Below are positions 6,700-14,450 of a stretch of 30,455 nucleotides of DNA, one piece after another. The notes below the pieces were generated by a model. That model ran no database searches and was not told where the DNA came from. It worked only from the letters and a program-made list of their open reading frames with translations. The translations under genes were made by a program, and so were the position numbers. Source of the stretch: JAKACA01 sp050010115 (GTDB lineage Bacteria > Actinomycetota > Acidimicrobiia > Acidimicrobiales > Bog-793); the NCBI GenBank assembly GCA_050010115.1, contig JBEKLQ010000090.1, positions 1 through 30,455 on the forward strand. The letters are read 5' to 3'. Numbering within the stretch: the stretch's first letter is position 1; each line of letters opens with the position of its first letter.

Positions 6700-6795
6700 C
6701 CGCCGCCGTACAGGCGCCCGCGTACCCGTGGCAGCGATGTTCCGGGGGCGTGTAGACGAAGCTGATGCGCGCGGTGCCGGCCACCGAGATCGCCT
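6700..6795 (-). pseudogene. Remnant of a GNAT-family N-acetyltransferase
   Basis: On the minus strand, about 31 codons read GTARISFVYTPPEHRCHGYA followed by GACTAA. This is the acetyl-CoA-binding motif A of many actinobacterial GNAT proteins, usually of the form R-I-G-x-V-Y-T-P-P-E-x-R-G-x-G-Y-A. The reading frame upstream does not look like a GNAT N-terminus and the downstream part is cut off by the end of clpP. No start codon with a ribosome site is present. The rest of 6695-6926 holds nothing else I recognise. I take it as a decayed gene fragment. Confidence 0.55.
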
Positions 6796-6913
6796 GCGAG
6801 GGGCGGCCGCAACTACCACCGCGGCGGCGGTCGTGCGCATCGCTCGCAGGCTCGTGCGCAGCGCACGACGCGTCGAAAGACTCATGACCGCCATGCTGCC
6901 AGATCATCGGACC

Positions 6914-6919
6914 TATCGT
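6914..6919 (+). promoter_or_regulatory. -10 element TATCGT, leaderless start of the methyltransferase
   Basis: TATCGT ends 7 nt before the ATG at 6927, with no Shine-Dalgarno. This favours ATG 6927 over the in-frame GTG at 6918, which lies inside the -10 element. Confidence 0.45.
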
Positions 6920-6926
6920 GCCTACC

Positions 6927-7637
6927 ATGAGCGACCACGGCTCACGCCGGGACTGGTACGAGTGGCATCGACCCTACGGCGAGCCGGGCTCCGCGCTGTC
7001 GAGGCGTCTCGCCCTCGTACAGCAACATCTCACGAATGCGCTCGACGAGGCACCGCCCGGCGAGATCCGGATCGTGAGCCTGTGCGCGGGTCAGGGCCGC
7101 GACGTCATCGGCGCGGTCCACGTGCACCCACGCCGAGCTGACGTCCGCGCAAGGCTGGTCGAGCTCGACCCGCGGAACGCGGCGATCGCCCGCGAGTTCG
7201 CCGACGCCGCCGACCTCCCGCTCGTGAAGGTCGTGACCGGCGATGCATCCGTGAGTGACGCCTACATCGGAGCGGCGCCGGCCCGCGTGGTCCTCGCCTG
7301 CGGCATCTTCGGCAACATCTCCGACGATGACATCCACCGCACGATCCGTCACCTGCCGATGCTGTGCGAATCGGGTGCGACGGTCATCTGGACCCGTCAC
7401 CGGCGTCCGCCCGATCTCACGCCGCAGGTGCGGCAGTGGTTCCTCGACACCGGCTACGAGAATCTCGGCTGGGAGGAGCCACAGGATCTCCCCTATGTCG
7501 GCGTAGGCGCCGCCCGCTGGCCGGGGGAAGCGGGTGTGGTGAAGGAGGGGGTGGGTTTCTTCACGTTCGTGGACGATCCGGTCCCGCGTACCGTGGGTTC
7601 GAATGCCACTGCGCCCGCCATATTGGCGACGTCATGA
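6927..7637 (+). CDS. Class I SAM-dependent methyltransferase
   Basis: The 236-residue product has a Rossmann-type methyltransferase core. Motif I is IVSLCAGQGRDVIG (49-62), the acidic end of beta-2 is LVELDPRN (77-84), GDAS (105-108) follows, and motif IV is VVLACGIFGNI (121-131). The N-terminus DWYEWHRPYGEPGSALSRRL is typical of a group of uncharacterised actinobacterial small-molecule methyltransferases. The substrate cannot be named. The last codons (about residues 221-228) run through a stretch of tRNA-Ser-like DNA at 7586-7604, so the C-terminus may have been rebuilt by a recombination event. The gene stands alone, with about 240 bp before the transporter gene. Confidence 0.8.
   Translation: MSDHGSRRDWYEWHRPYGEPGSALSRRLALVQQHLTNALDEAPPGEIRIVSLCAGQGRDVIGAVHVHPRRADVRARLVELDPRNAAIAREFADAADLPLVKVVTGDASVSDAYIGAAPARVVLACGIFGNISDDDIHRTIRHLPMLCESGATVIWTRHRRPPDLTPQVRQWFLDTGYENLGWEEPQDLPYVGVGAARWPGEAGVVKEGVGFFTFVDDPVPRTVGSNATAPAILATS
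7586..7609 (+). repeat. tRNA-Ser 3' fragment inside the methyltransferase tail
   Basis: GCGTACCGTGGGTTCGAAT at 7586-7604 is identical over 19 nt to 18061-18079, the variable-arm and T-arm part of the tRNA-Ser gene, in the same orientation. Similarity continues for a few bases (GCCACT here, CCCACT in the tRNA). The acceptor stem and 5' half are missing, so this is not a tRNA gene. Confidence 0.75.
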
Positions 7638-7867
7638 GCTTGAACCTGCTCGGCGCTGAGTACTTCTTCATGCCGAGCTTGAGCTTCCTGATACAGGCGG
7701 GAGAGGCCGGCGCCGGCGCGGCGCCTCTCGGCCACTGAGCGGGGCGGCGGCAGGAGCCCGCAACCCCTCACATCGTCGAACCACCAGAACGCCGGCCGAC
7801 CGATCCGGCGGGCGAGCCGGGTCAGATAGGGCCTCGAGTGTTCGCCCCAGGATGCAAAGGCCAGACT

Positions 7868-7873
7868 TACACT
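7868..7873 (+). promoter_or_regulatory. -10 element TACACT, leaderless start of the MMPL transporter
   Basis: TACACT ends 6 nt before the ATG at 7880 and there is no Shine-Dalgarno. The 240 bp upstream (7638-7879) contain no gene I can support. Confidence 0.5.
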
Positions 7874-7879
7874 GCACCC

Positions 7880-10075
7880 ATGCTCGAGCGCTGGACCCGA
7901 GCAGTCATCCGCGGGCGTTTCGTCGTGATTGCATGCTGGGTCGCGGTGGTCGTCGTGGGCGCGCTCTCGGCTGGGAGGCTGCCGGGGCTCCTCTCGACCT
8001 CCCTTGCAGTACCGGGGACCGGTTCCGAGCAAGCGGACACGATCCTGGCGCAGCACTTCGGCGAGAACATCGAAGGGACCTTCACGGTGGTCTTCCGTGT
8101 GGCGAACCCGTCGGCGCTCACAGCCCGCTCCCTGGACCGGCGTTTGGCCGTTGCTGCCCGAGGCGTGCCTACTGCCCGCGCCTCGACATTGAGCCCGGGG
8201 GTCGGCATCCTCTACGGCGAAGTCGCGACATCACTCGACCTGCAACAGGCTGCGTCCTACACCGACGGCCTGCGGCGCGCCTTGACAAAGTCGGGGCTCC
8301 CCGGCGCCTACGTCACCGGAGCACCTGCATTCCAGCACGACATCACCCCGATCCTGGCGGCCGATCTGCGCAGGGGCGAGGTCATCGCCGTGTTGGCCGC
8401 GTTGGTGTTGCTCGGCATCGTGCTCGGTCTCTCGGTAGCGCTGCTGATGCCACTTGTCGTTGCCGCCTGCACGACAACCGCCGCGCTCGCGATCGTCTAC
8501 CTCCTCGCGCACGAGTTCCTCATGGTGCTCTACATCCCGAACCTCGTCCAGCTCATCGGGCTCGGGCTGGCGATCGACTACTCCCTGCTCGTCGTGCACA
8601 GGTTCAGAGAGGAGCTGGCGGAGGCCGAACGCCCCGTGGACGACGCCATCGTGAGCACGATGGCAACGGCAGGCCGAGCCGTGCTCATCTCGGGCATCGC
8701 CGTGGCCATCGGCCTCTCGGTCCTCCTCATCATCCCGGTGCCGTTCGTCCGCTCGCTCGGGTTCGCAGGCCTGCTGGTCCCGCTCGTCTCGATCGTGGCG
8801 GCGCTCACGCTGCAGCCGGCCCTGTTGTCGGTGCTCGGGCGGCGCGGCATGCGGAGCGTTCGCCTGCCCTGGCTCGGAGAGAGGCGCGACGTCGAGCACG
8901 GTCTCTGGTCGCGGCTCGCGCTGATCGTCATGCGTCGCCCCGTCATCGTGCTTCTCGGCTCGAGCGCCGTACTCGTCGCCGTGGCTACGCCGGTCGCCTG
9001 GCTCCAGCTCACGCCGGGGTCGGTCACGGCCATCCCGCAGAACATCGAGTCGGCTCGCGGCCTGGCACTCCTGCGCGATCGTGTCGGGCCCGGAGTGGTC
9101 ATGCCGATCGAGGTGGTCCTCGACGCCGGCGCGCCGGGCAAGGCCCTTACGCCGGCGATCTCCGCGGCAACGCTCCGGTTGGCTCACGGCGTCCTCACGG
9201 ACCCCGAGGTCTTCGTCGTGGCGATCGGTTCGCAGGCGCCGTACGTCGACTCGTCCGGCCAGTACCGCCGCATGATCGTCATCGGGCGGCACGACTTCGG
9301 TGACGAGGCGTCCCAGCAACTCGTGCGGCAGATCCGTCTTCGCTACCTTCCCGCCGCCCGCTTCCCTGCCGGCATCCCCGTCTACGTCGGCGGCGCGCCG
9401 GCCCAGGGGGCCGACTTCCTCGCGCGCGTCTACGGAGCATTTCCCTGGGTCGTCCTCGTCGTGCTGGCGCTCGCCTACTTCGTGCTGCTGCGCGCCTTCC
9501 GCTCGCTCCTGCTGCCGCTGATGGCCGTGCTCCTCGACGCGGTCTCCGTCGCCGCGACCTACGGACTGCTCGTCGTGATCTTCCGCTTCGGCGTCGGTGC
9601 CGACATGCTCGGCCTCTACCGCGTCTCCCAGATCGAGGGCTGGGTCCCGGTCTTCCTCTTCGCGATGCTCTTCGGCCTCTCGATGGACTACGAGGTCTTC
9701 TTCGTCACGCGCATGCGAGAGTCATGGGACAAAGGGGCCGACAACATGCGCGCCGTGTCAGACGGACTCGCGCATACGGGACGGGTCGTCAGCGCCGCGG
9801 CTGTGATCATGGTCGGGGCGCTCTCCGGGCTCGTGGCCGGGCGCGTGGCCGGCTTGCAGGAGCTCGGCGCCGGGCTCGCACTGGGGGTCCTGCTCGACGC
9901 CACGCTCGTGCGTGGCCTGCTCATGCCGAGCCTGATGGCGCTGTTCGGACGCTGGAACTGGTGGCTTCCGGCACCGATCGCCCGGGTCGCACGCGTCGAG
10001 GCCTCGCCTCTCGCAGAGCGCGAGAGGCGAGGCCAGTCGAAGAACGCGCCGCCGGCGGTTACTTCACAACAGTGA
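7880..10075 (+). CDS. MMPL/RND-superfamily membrane transporter
   Basis: A 731-residue inner-membrane protein with the two-fold RND layout. TM1 is at about 12-34, followed by an external loop of about 130 residues. TM2-6 (about 165-320) include the motif GLGLAIDYSLLVVHRFREEL, then TM7 (about 350-372) and a second external loop. TM8-12 (about 530-695) include the matching motif GLSMDYEVFFVTRMRES. Asp residues inside these two Asp-Tyr motifs are the expected proton-relay sites. MMPL proteins export lipids, glycolipids or drugs using the proton gradient; the cargo here is unknown. Translation from 7880 is chosen over an in-frame ATG at 7838 because the -10 element at 7868 would lie inside the longer frame and MLERWTRAVIRGRF is the family-like start. 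Its 3' end overlaps the convergent lipoprotein gene by 17 bp. Confidence 0.88.
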   Translation: MLERWTRAVIRGRFVVIACWVAVVVVGALSAGRLPGLLSTSLAVPGTGSEQADTILAQHFGENIEGTFTVVFRVANPSALTARSLDRRLAVAARGVPTARASTLSPGVGILYGEVATSLDLQQAASYTDGLRRALTKSGLPGAYVTGAPAFQHDITPILAADLRRGEVIAVLAALVLLGIVLGLSVALLMPLVVAACTTTAALAIVYLLAHEFLMVLYIPNLVQLIGLGLAIDYSLLVVHRFREELAEAERPVDDAIVSTMATAGRAVLISGIAVAIGLSVLLIIPVPFVRSLGFAGLLVPLVSIVAALTLQPALLSVLGRRGMRSVRLPWLGERRDVEHGLWSRLALIVMRRPVIVLLGSSAVLVAVATPVAWLQLTPGSVTAIPQNIESARGLALLRDRVGPGVVMPIEVVLDAGAPGKALTPAISAATLRLAHGVLTDPEVFVVAIGSQAPYVDSSGQYRRMIVIGRHDFGDEASQQLVRQIRLRYLPAARFPAGIPVYVGGAPAQGADFLARVYGAFPWVVLVVLALAYFVLLRAFRSLLLPLMAVLLDAVSVAATYGLLVVIFRFGVGADMLGLYRVSQIEGWVPVFLFAMLFGLSMDYEVFFVTRMRESWDKGADNMRAVSDGLAHTGRVVSAAAVIMVGALSGLVAGRVAGLQELGAGLALGVLLDATLVRGLLMPSLMALFGRWNWWLPAPIARVARVEASPLAERERRGQSKNAPPAVTSQQ

Positions 10076-11681
10076 TCGCCAGCCTCATCGCCGGCAAGTG
10101 GTAGCCAAGCGCCAGGGCCGGCTCGTCCCGCGCGTAGGTGAGCACGGGGACCATGCCGTACGGCGTTTCCGCGAACGACGGCGACAGCGAGTACAGCATC
10201 GGGTAGAGGTCGATCAGGTGCGTCCCCGGGCCACCGGTGGCGTTGATGTGCAGCAGGACGTCTCCGTTCGAGTTGAAGCCACACCCATAGCCCATGTAGC
10301 TGTTGTCGTAGTCAACTGCGACGGTGTTGTCGAGCTGGGTCCAGCCGACGCCCTTGAGGTGGATGGTGAAGGACTGGCCTTCCTTCACGACGATCGACGA
10401 CACGCCCTTTCCGACGATGCTCTCCTCGACGTAGAAGGGCACCTGCGCCAGAATCTTCCCGTTCTGCACGAGCTGCACGACATGCCAGCCGCCGAGGCCA
10501 TCGGGAATCTTGACGTTCGTCTGGAGCGATCCGCCGGAAGGCGTCGCGCTACCCAACGGCTGCGACACAAAAGCCCAGCACGTGCTGGCGCAGTTGACGC
10601 GGTTGCCGACGACCGTGGACCAAACCAGGTTGACGGGAGCAGCCTTCGGCAGCCCCGAGGCGCTGAGCTCGACGCTGGTGTCCACTGGCCCCTTGGTGGT
10701 TGCGAGTGTGGCCTTGACATTGCTTCCAGCCTCAAGGCCGCTCGTCTTCAGCGTCGTTCGGGCACTAAGCGTCGGAGCCACGTTCACCGGCCAGTCGATG
10801 GAGGCCGGCGGAGGGCCGTCGTCCTTGGTCACCGTGAACGTGACCGTGGCGCCGTTGGTGTAGGGAATCGGCGACTGCGGCACGTTCAGGTACAGGTAGC
10901 TGATGGCGTTCCCGATCTGGATGGTGTGCCGCCCCACCGGCCCTGCGGCTCGGATCGTCGTCCGCGCCACGCCGCGCGTCCAGTTGGCCATCAGCTCGCC
11001 CACGTAGTGGTTGTCCCAGAGCAGGGAAGCGCCGCCCGTATAGAGGGTGGCACCGAGGCCGCTGTAGGTGATCGTGATCGGTGTCCCGATCGGGCCGCTC
11101 GTCGGGCTGACCGTGACCGTTCGGCTGAGTATGAACCCGCCATGAGCGTCCTCCACGCCCTTGATGACGGCGTAGATGTCGTGCAAACCACCCCAGTCTT
11201 GGGGCGCCTTGAGCTTCACGCTGAACGAGCCGCTTGCATTCGTGGTAGTCGTCTTCAGCACCACAGCGAACAGCGTGTCGGCGCGGCCGAGGTAGTTGAC
11301 CGTGTCCGGCTCAGGCTCCACGAGCCACGTGGCATTCGCGCTCGACCAGGTGAGCTCGACCTTCGCGTTCGCCGGGAGGTGCGAGCCGGAGATCGTCATC
11401 GGAGCCCCAGCGACGGCCTGGTCCGGCGTCACGTGGAGAACCCCCATGGTCAGACTCGGCTTTGCGGGGCTGGCGATCGGGCCCGGGAGCGGGGAGACGC
11501 CCGGGATCGCGGGTGATCGGAGCGTGGTGATGTTTGCGCTCGTGGTGGCTGCTGCGGCGTGCGGAGAAGAAGTCGTGGTGCTCTTGCTCGCACTGGTGGC
11601 ACAGGAACTCAGGAGCAGAGCCCCTGCCAATGCCGCGACCAGCACAACCCCGAGTCTCTGCGCTTTCAAGTGCCTCATCAT
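10059..11681 (-). CDS. Large lipoprotein with Ig-like/TIG-type domains
   Basis: 540 residues. The N-terminus has positive charges, a hydrophobic core and lipobox LLSSC with C27, so the protein is probably lipid-anchored on the outer face of the membrane. A Thr/Ser/Ala-rich linker (about 28-70) leads to a mostly beta protein. Segments such as LHVTPDQAVAGAPMTISGSHLP and VTVSPTSGPIGTPITITYSG are typical of IPT/TIG or similar Ig-like domains, and at least three such units seem present. No catalytic motif is seen. AAGGG lies 9 nt before the first of two adjacent ATG codons (11681, 11678). It is the third of three consecutive minus-strand exported proteins and may work with the convergent MMPL transporter, for example as a binding or cell-envelope partner; that link rests only on proximity. 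Confidence 0.7.
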   Translation of the reverse strand: MMRHLKAQRLGVVLVAALAGALLLSSCATSASKSTTTSSPHAAAATTSANITTLRSPAIPGVSPLPGPIASPAKPSLTMGVLHVTPDQAVAGAPMTISGSHLPANAKVELTWSSANATWLVEPEPDTVNYLGRADTLFAVVLKTTTTNASGSFSVKLKAPQDWGGLHDIYAVIKGVEDAHGGFILSRTVTVSPTSGPIGTPITITYSGLGATLYTGGASLLWDNHYVGELMANWTRGVARTTIRAAGPVGRHTIQIGNAISYLYLNVPQSPIPYTNGATVTFTVTKDDGPPPASIDWPVNVAPTLSARTTLKTSGLEAGSNVKATLATTKGPVDTSVELSASGLPKAAPVNLVWSTVVGNRVNCASTCWAFVSQPLGSATPSGGSLQTNVKIPDGLGGWHVVQLVQNGKILAQVPFYVEESIVGKGVSSIVVKEGQSFTIHLKGVGWTQLDNTVAVDYDNSYMGYGCGFNSNGDVLLHINATGGPGTHLIDLYPMLYSLSPSFAETPYGMVPVLTYARDEPALALGYHLPAMRLAITVVK

Positions 11682-11791
11682 GGGATTCCCTTAGTCTTTC
11701 TGATAGTCGTCGACTGCGATTAGAAACTGGCCGTGTCAGCCGTACGTCTTGGTGACCACGATGATGCTGAGGCTCGCGAACTAAACGAGAA

Positions 11792-11838
11792 CGAGGTCGC
11801 CTGTCGTCGGCCAATCAGCCATCCGACAGGCGACCTCG
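11792..11838 (-). terminator. Long perfect hairpin after the secreted-protein gene
   Basis: CGAGGTCGCCTGTCG (11792-11806) and CGACAGGCGACCTCG (11824-11838) form a perfect 15-bp stem around a 17-nt loop that itself can pair GGC with GCC. On the minus strand it follows the stop of the gene at 11857 and is trailed by TTCTCGTTTAG, so it is probably that gene's terminator. A smaller AGCC-TTTC-GGCT hairpin lies at 11843-11854. Confidence 0.65.
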
Positions 11839-11856
11839 CAGGAGCCTTTCGGCTAT

Positions 11857-12438
11857 TTAGGCCTTAACGACCGTGAGCTGTGAGGGCGGAGGCATGCCTT
11901 TTTGCGAGAAGACGCCCCTCTGCACCGGGATCGCGGGAGATGTCCCCGTCTTCGGCACCGCCTTGGTGACGACGGTGACGGTGAAGTTCACGACCCCGAT
12001 CGACGTCACCTTTGACGTCGTCCAAGCAGCCGTCCAGTACGAGGCCGTTCCGTGTGAGCCCCACACCATCGGGATATTTGTCGCACGACCCGGGATCGTC
12101 ACAAAGGCAGCCGATACCGTCGCAGGAGTGAGGTCGGTCCCACCGGTCGGGACGTGGACGCCAAACATGCGGAAGACGACAACCTGCCCCTGGACGAACA
12201 GGTTCGTCATGGCGCAGCCGGCCGCGGGCGCCGGGCTACCCCCGCCTGTGATCGTGTCCACGTAGAAGAACAGCTTGTGCGTGCCCGTCCCCTGGATCGG
12301 CGGGGTCGTCGTTGTCGTGGTCGCCGCCGCGGGATGCGAGCTCGCTGCCGGGCTCGCGCTCGCGATGGCGGCCGCGGCCGCGGCTACACCTACGGTCGCC
12401 GCCAGTCCGACGGCAACAGTCGTGATGAGCTTTTTCAT
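11857..12438 (-). CDS. Secreted protein of unknown function
   Basis: 193 residues with a clear signal peptide (MKKLITTVAVGLAATVGVAAAAAAIASASPA, cleavage near residue 29-34), then a short Ala/Thr linker. The remaining compact region of about 145 residues is rich in beta-forming residues (KLFFYVDTITGGG, NLFVQGQVVVFRMFGVHV, GVVNFTVTVVTKAV). I recognise no family. The repeated alternation and mention of G-V-H-V-P-T-G-G-T-D-L resemble Ig-like envelope proteins. The start is supported by AGAAAGAAG about 6 nt before the ATG. It lies 41 bp downstream of the repeat-rich lipoprotein, probably in the same transcript, and ends in the 15-bp hairpin terminator. Confidence 0.65.
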   Translation of the reverse strand: MKKLITTVAVGLAATVGVAAAAAAIASASPAASSHPAAATTTTTTPPIQGTGTHKLFFYVDTITGGGSPAPAAGCAMTNLFVQGQVVVFRMFGVHVPTGGTDLTPATVSAAFVTIPGRATNIPMVWGSHGTASYWTAAWTTSKVTSIGVVNFTVTVVTKAVPKTGTSPAIPVQRGVFSQKGMPPPSQLTVVKA

Positions 12439-12870
12439 GCCATCTTCTTTCTCTCTGGTGTGGGTTGGAGATTCATGGACTAGCCGTTCACCCCGCCGAG
12501 GTTGTTGAGGGTGCCATTGAAGTTGAGGCTGCCCTTCGCGCCACTAGCCTCGCCGCTGCCTCCCGTGGCCACGGCGACACCGTGGAACGTGACTTTTATG
12601 GGGGGGGTTTCACCGTTGGCACACCCTGAAGATGCGGATTCGGTCACGGTAAAGTCGATCGTGGTTCCTCCACCGCTGATGCTGCCGGTACCGGTGAACG
12701 GGTCACACTGCGCCGAAGCCGAACTGGAGCCGTGACCCGTGACCGTGCTGCTACCGACGAGCGTTCCGGTGCCACTGCCGGCGACCGAGGAGATCGTCAC
12801 CGTGGTGTTCTGGATGAGTAGCGTGGCATTGCCAGAGTAGCTACCAGAAAAGTGGACCGTCTTGGGGCCC

Positions 12871-13180
12871 GGCTTTGTGGTGGTGGTGACCAGTCTGGTC
12901 GTGGTCGTCTGGCCGGCCCGTGTCGTGGTCGTCTGGCCGGCCTGTGTCGTGGTCGTCTGGCCGGCCTTTGTCGTGGTCGTGACCTTCTTGCTGCCGGCCT
13001 TTGTCGTGGTGGTGACCTTCTTGCTGCCGGCCTTTGTCGTGGTGGTGACCTTGCCGGCCTTTGTCGTCGTGGTGGCCTGACCGGCCTTCGTCGTGGTGGT
13101 GGCGCCTTTGTCGTGGTGGTGACCTTGCCGGCCTTTGTCGTCGTGGTGGCCTGACCGGCCTTCGTCGTGGTGGTGGCCTT
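12871..13180 (-). repeat. Short tandem repeats encoding Thr-Thr-Thr-Thr-Lys-Ala-Gly linker units
   Basis: About a dozen imperfect 24-33 bp units encode TTTTKAGQ, TTTTKAGK, TTTTKAGSKK and TTTTRAGQ. They form a long, extended, basic, probably wall-spanning linker between the lipid anchor and the C-terminal domain. Such DNA is prone to slippage. Confidence 0.8.
13031..13177. repeat. Exact 74-bp tandem duplication within the repeat linker
   Basis: Bases 13031-13103 recur unchanged at 13105-13177, a period of 74 bp. The duplication includes two different linker units and shifts the reading frame by 2 nt. Confidence 0.8.
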
Positions 13181-13459
13181 GGCCGACGAACTTCCACACG
13201 CTGCCAACGTGAGCGCCAGAAGCACCGTCCCGATCACGCCGAGTTTGCGCATCATGCTCAACTCGCCACCGAGAACCTGGCGGTAACCGCCTTCTCTTGA
13301 AACATGTTCTTCTCCTACTCTTGTCACCTGATCAGTATCCGCCCGATACGTGGGAAACCACTAGGGCCGAAGGTCCTGACCGCACCGCCTCTTGGTGCTC
13401 GTGGGCTGAAACGTAAACGACATCATTTCAGAAGTCAAAGACATGCTGTCTCTTGATAC

Positions 13460-13476
13460 CATAGGCTTTAGCTATG
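13460..13476 (+). promoter_or_regulatory. -10 element and LysR-type T-N11-A box at the LysR gene start
   Basis: TAGGCT at 13462-13467 is a -10 element ending 6 nt before the ATG (13474), a leaderless layout. The same bases form the interrupted palindrome CATAG-N7-CTATG (13460-13476), which contains the T-N11-A pattern bound by LysR-type regulators. Binding here would cover the promoter and start codon, suggesting autorepression. Confidence 0.5.
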
Positions 13477-14418
13477 ACCAACCCTCGGGACCCGTCGATC
13501 CACCAGCTCGAGTACTTCGTGGCAGTCGCCGAAGAACAGCAGTTCACCCGAGCTGCTGACCGCCTGCACGTGGCGCAGCCATCGATCAGTTCCCAGATTC
13601 GCCGGCTCGAGCAAACGCTCGGAACGCCCCTCTTCCACCGTGGCCGCGGACCTGCGACGTTGACGGATGCCGGAAAGGAGCTCCTCCCCCTTGCCCGGCG
13701 CGTCCTCAGGGACCTCGCCGAAGTCATCCATGCCGTCACCGAGGTCGAGGGTCTTCGTCGCGGGCATGTCGCAATCGGCGCAACGCCGAGCCTCGGCGCC
13801 ACCTTGCTGCCCGCCGTCCTCGCCCGTTTCCACCGCCGGTACCCCGGAGTCTCTCTCGCAGTCACCGAGCGAGCTTCCCAGTACCTGGTGGAGGGACTCG
13901 AATCGGGCACGTTGGACTTGGCACTGGCCATCATGCCGTTGCACCAACCGATGCTCGAGCGCGTCGTGCTGGCCATCGAGGAGCTGGTCGTCGTGACCGC
14001 CGCCGACCACGTGCTGGCGGGCCGCCAGCGCATCACGATCGCCGACTTGCGCGACGTACCGATGATCATGTTCCGCGAGGGCTACGACCTGCGGCCTGCC
14101 ACACTGGCGGCCTTCGAACGGGCCGGCTTTGCGCCGTCCGTCGCGCTGGAAGGCGTCGAAATAGGCAGCGTGTTCTCCATGGTGGCGGCGGGTCTCGGTG
14201 CTGCCATCGTCCCGAGCATCGTGGCGACCGGCAAGGCAGGGCTGAACGTCCTGCGGCTCCATTCGCCGCGGCTCGAACGCGAGATCGGGTTGGTGAAGCG
14301 CCAGGATCACGCGCCGTCGCGTGCGGCAGCGGCACTGTCAGCCGAGATCACCCGCTTCTTGACCCAAAGTGGTTGGCCAGGGCAGGTGCCACTCGACCTG
14401 AGGCTCGTCCCCGGCTGA
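13474..14418 (+). CDS. LysR-family transcriptional regulator
   Basis: 314 residues. The N-terminal winged HTH (about 6-65) has the typical HQLEYFVAVAEEQQFTRAAD, then RLHVAQPSISSQIRRLEQTL and GTPLFHRGRG. The C-terminal part (about 92-300) is a periplasmic-binding-protein-like effector domain that begins GHVAIGATPSLGATLLPAVL. Family members sense small metabolites and usually control a divergent gene and themselves. Here the divergent unit is the lipoprotein/secreted-protein set that starts at 13255, so those genes are candidate targets. The ATG at 13474 has a leaderless -10 and agrees with the family N-terminus. The effector is unknown. It is followed by the ABC-F gene, which has its own promoter candidate. 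Confidence 0.92.
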   Translation: MTNPRDPSIHQLEYFVAVAEEQQFTRAADRLHVAQPSISSQIRRLEQTLGTPLFHRGRGPATLTDAGKELLPLARRVLRDLAEVIHAVTEVEGLRRGHVAIGATPSLGATLLPAVLARFHRRYPGVSLAVTERASQYLVEGLESGTLDLALAIMPLHQPMLERVVLAIEELVVVTAADHVLAGRQRITIADLRDVPMIMFREGYDLRPATLAAFERAGFAPSVALEGVEIGSVFSMVAAGLGAAIVPSIVATGKAGLNVLRLHSPRLEREIGLVKRQDHAPSRAAAALSAEITRFLTQSGWPGQVPLDLRLVPG

Positions 14419-14426
14419 CTGGCCGG

Positions 14427-14432
14427 TAGAAT
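14427..14432 (+). promoter_or_regulatory. -10 element TAGAAT upstream of the ABC-F gene
   Basis: TAGAAT is a near-consensus -10 (TATAAT at 5 of 6). A start point 6-7 nt downstream falls at the GTG at 14439, the first codon of a three-codon ORF, leaving about 60 nt of transcript before the ABC-F start codon. Confidence 0.5.
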
Positions 14433-14438
14433 CACGAC

Positions 14439-14450
14439 GTGCTCGTCTGA
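14439..14450 (+). other. Possible three-codon leaderless leader ORF (GTG CTC GTC TGA)
   Basis: The ORF starts 6 nt after TAGAAT, the same spacing seen at leaderless genes here, and ends 47 nt before the ABC-F start. Antibiotic-responsive ABC-F genes are often controlled by stalling on short upstream ORFs. So short an ORF can arise by chance, so this is a hint only. Confidence 0.3.

Larger units (their letters stand above)
12480..13255 (-). pseudogene. Thr-rich repeat lipoprotein, interrupted by a frameshift in this sequence
   Basis: The frame opens at ATG 13255 with MMRKLGVIGTVLLALTLAAC, a signal peptide and lipobox LAAC (C20). Next come TTTTKAG-type repeats, and then the frame runs into Pro/Arg-rich nonsense (KAPPPRRRP). 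The correct sequence resumes in another frame as further TTTTKAG repeats and a globular C-terminus (HFSGSYSGNATLLIQN to NNLGGVNG, stop at 12480). The break coincides with an exact tandem duplication of 74 bp at 13031-13177. Since 74 is not a multiple of 3, removing one copy restores one continuous protein. Either the gene is switched off by slipped-strand duplication or the duplication is a sequencing or assembly error. The C-terminal domain of about 130 residues is beta-rich and unknown. Confidence 0.7.

Noticed and set aside
5930..6928. A 332-codon minus-strand open frame spanning clpP
   Set aside because: It is antisense to clpP, whose family and motifs are certain. Only the short GNAT-like part (6700-6795) outside clpP looks like protein.
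7638..7879. Possible gene on the minus strand between methyltransferase and MMPL genes (frame with HSRPYLTRLARRIGRPAFWW)
   Set aside because: No start with a ribosome site, no recognisable family, and the frame runs into antisense of both neighbours. At most a decayed remnant.
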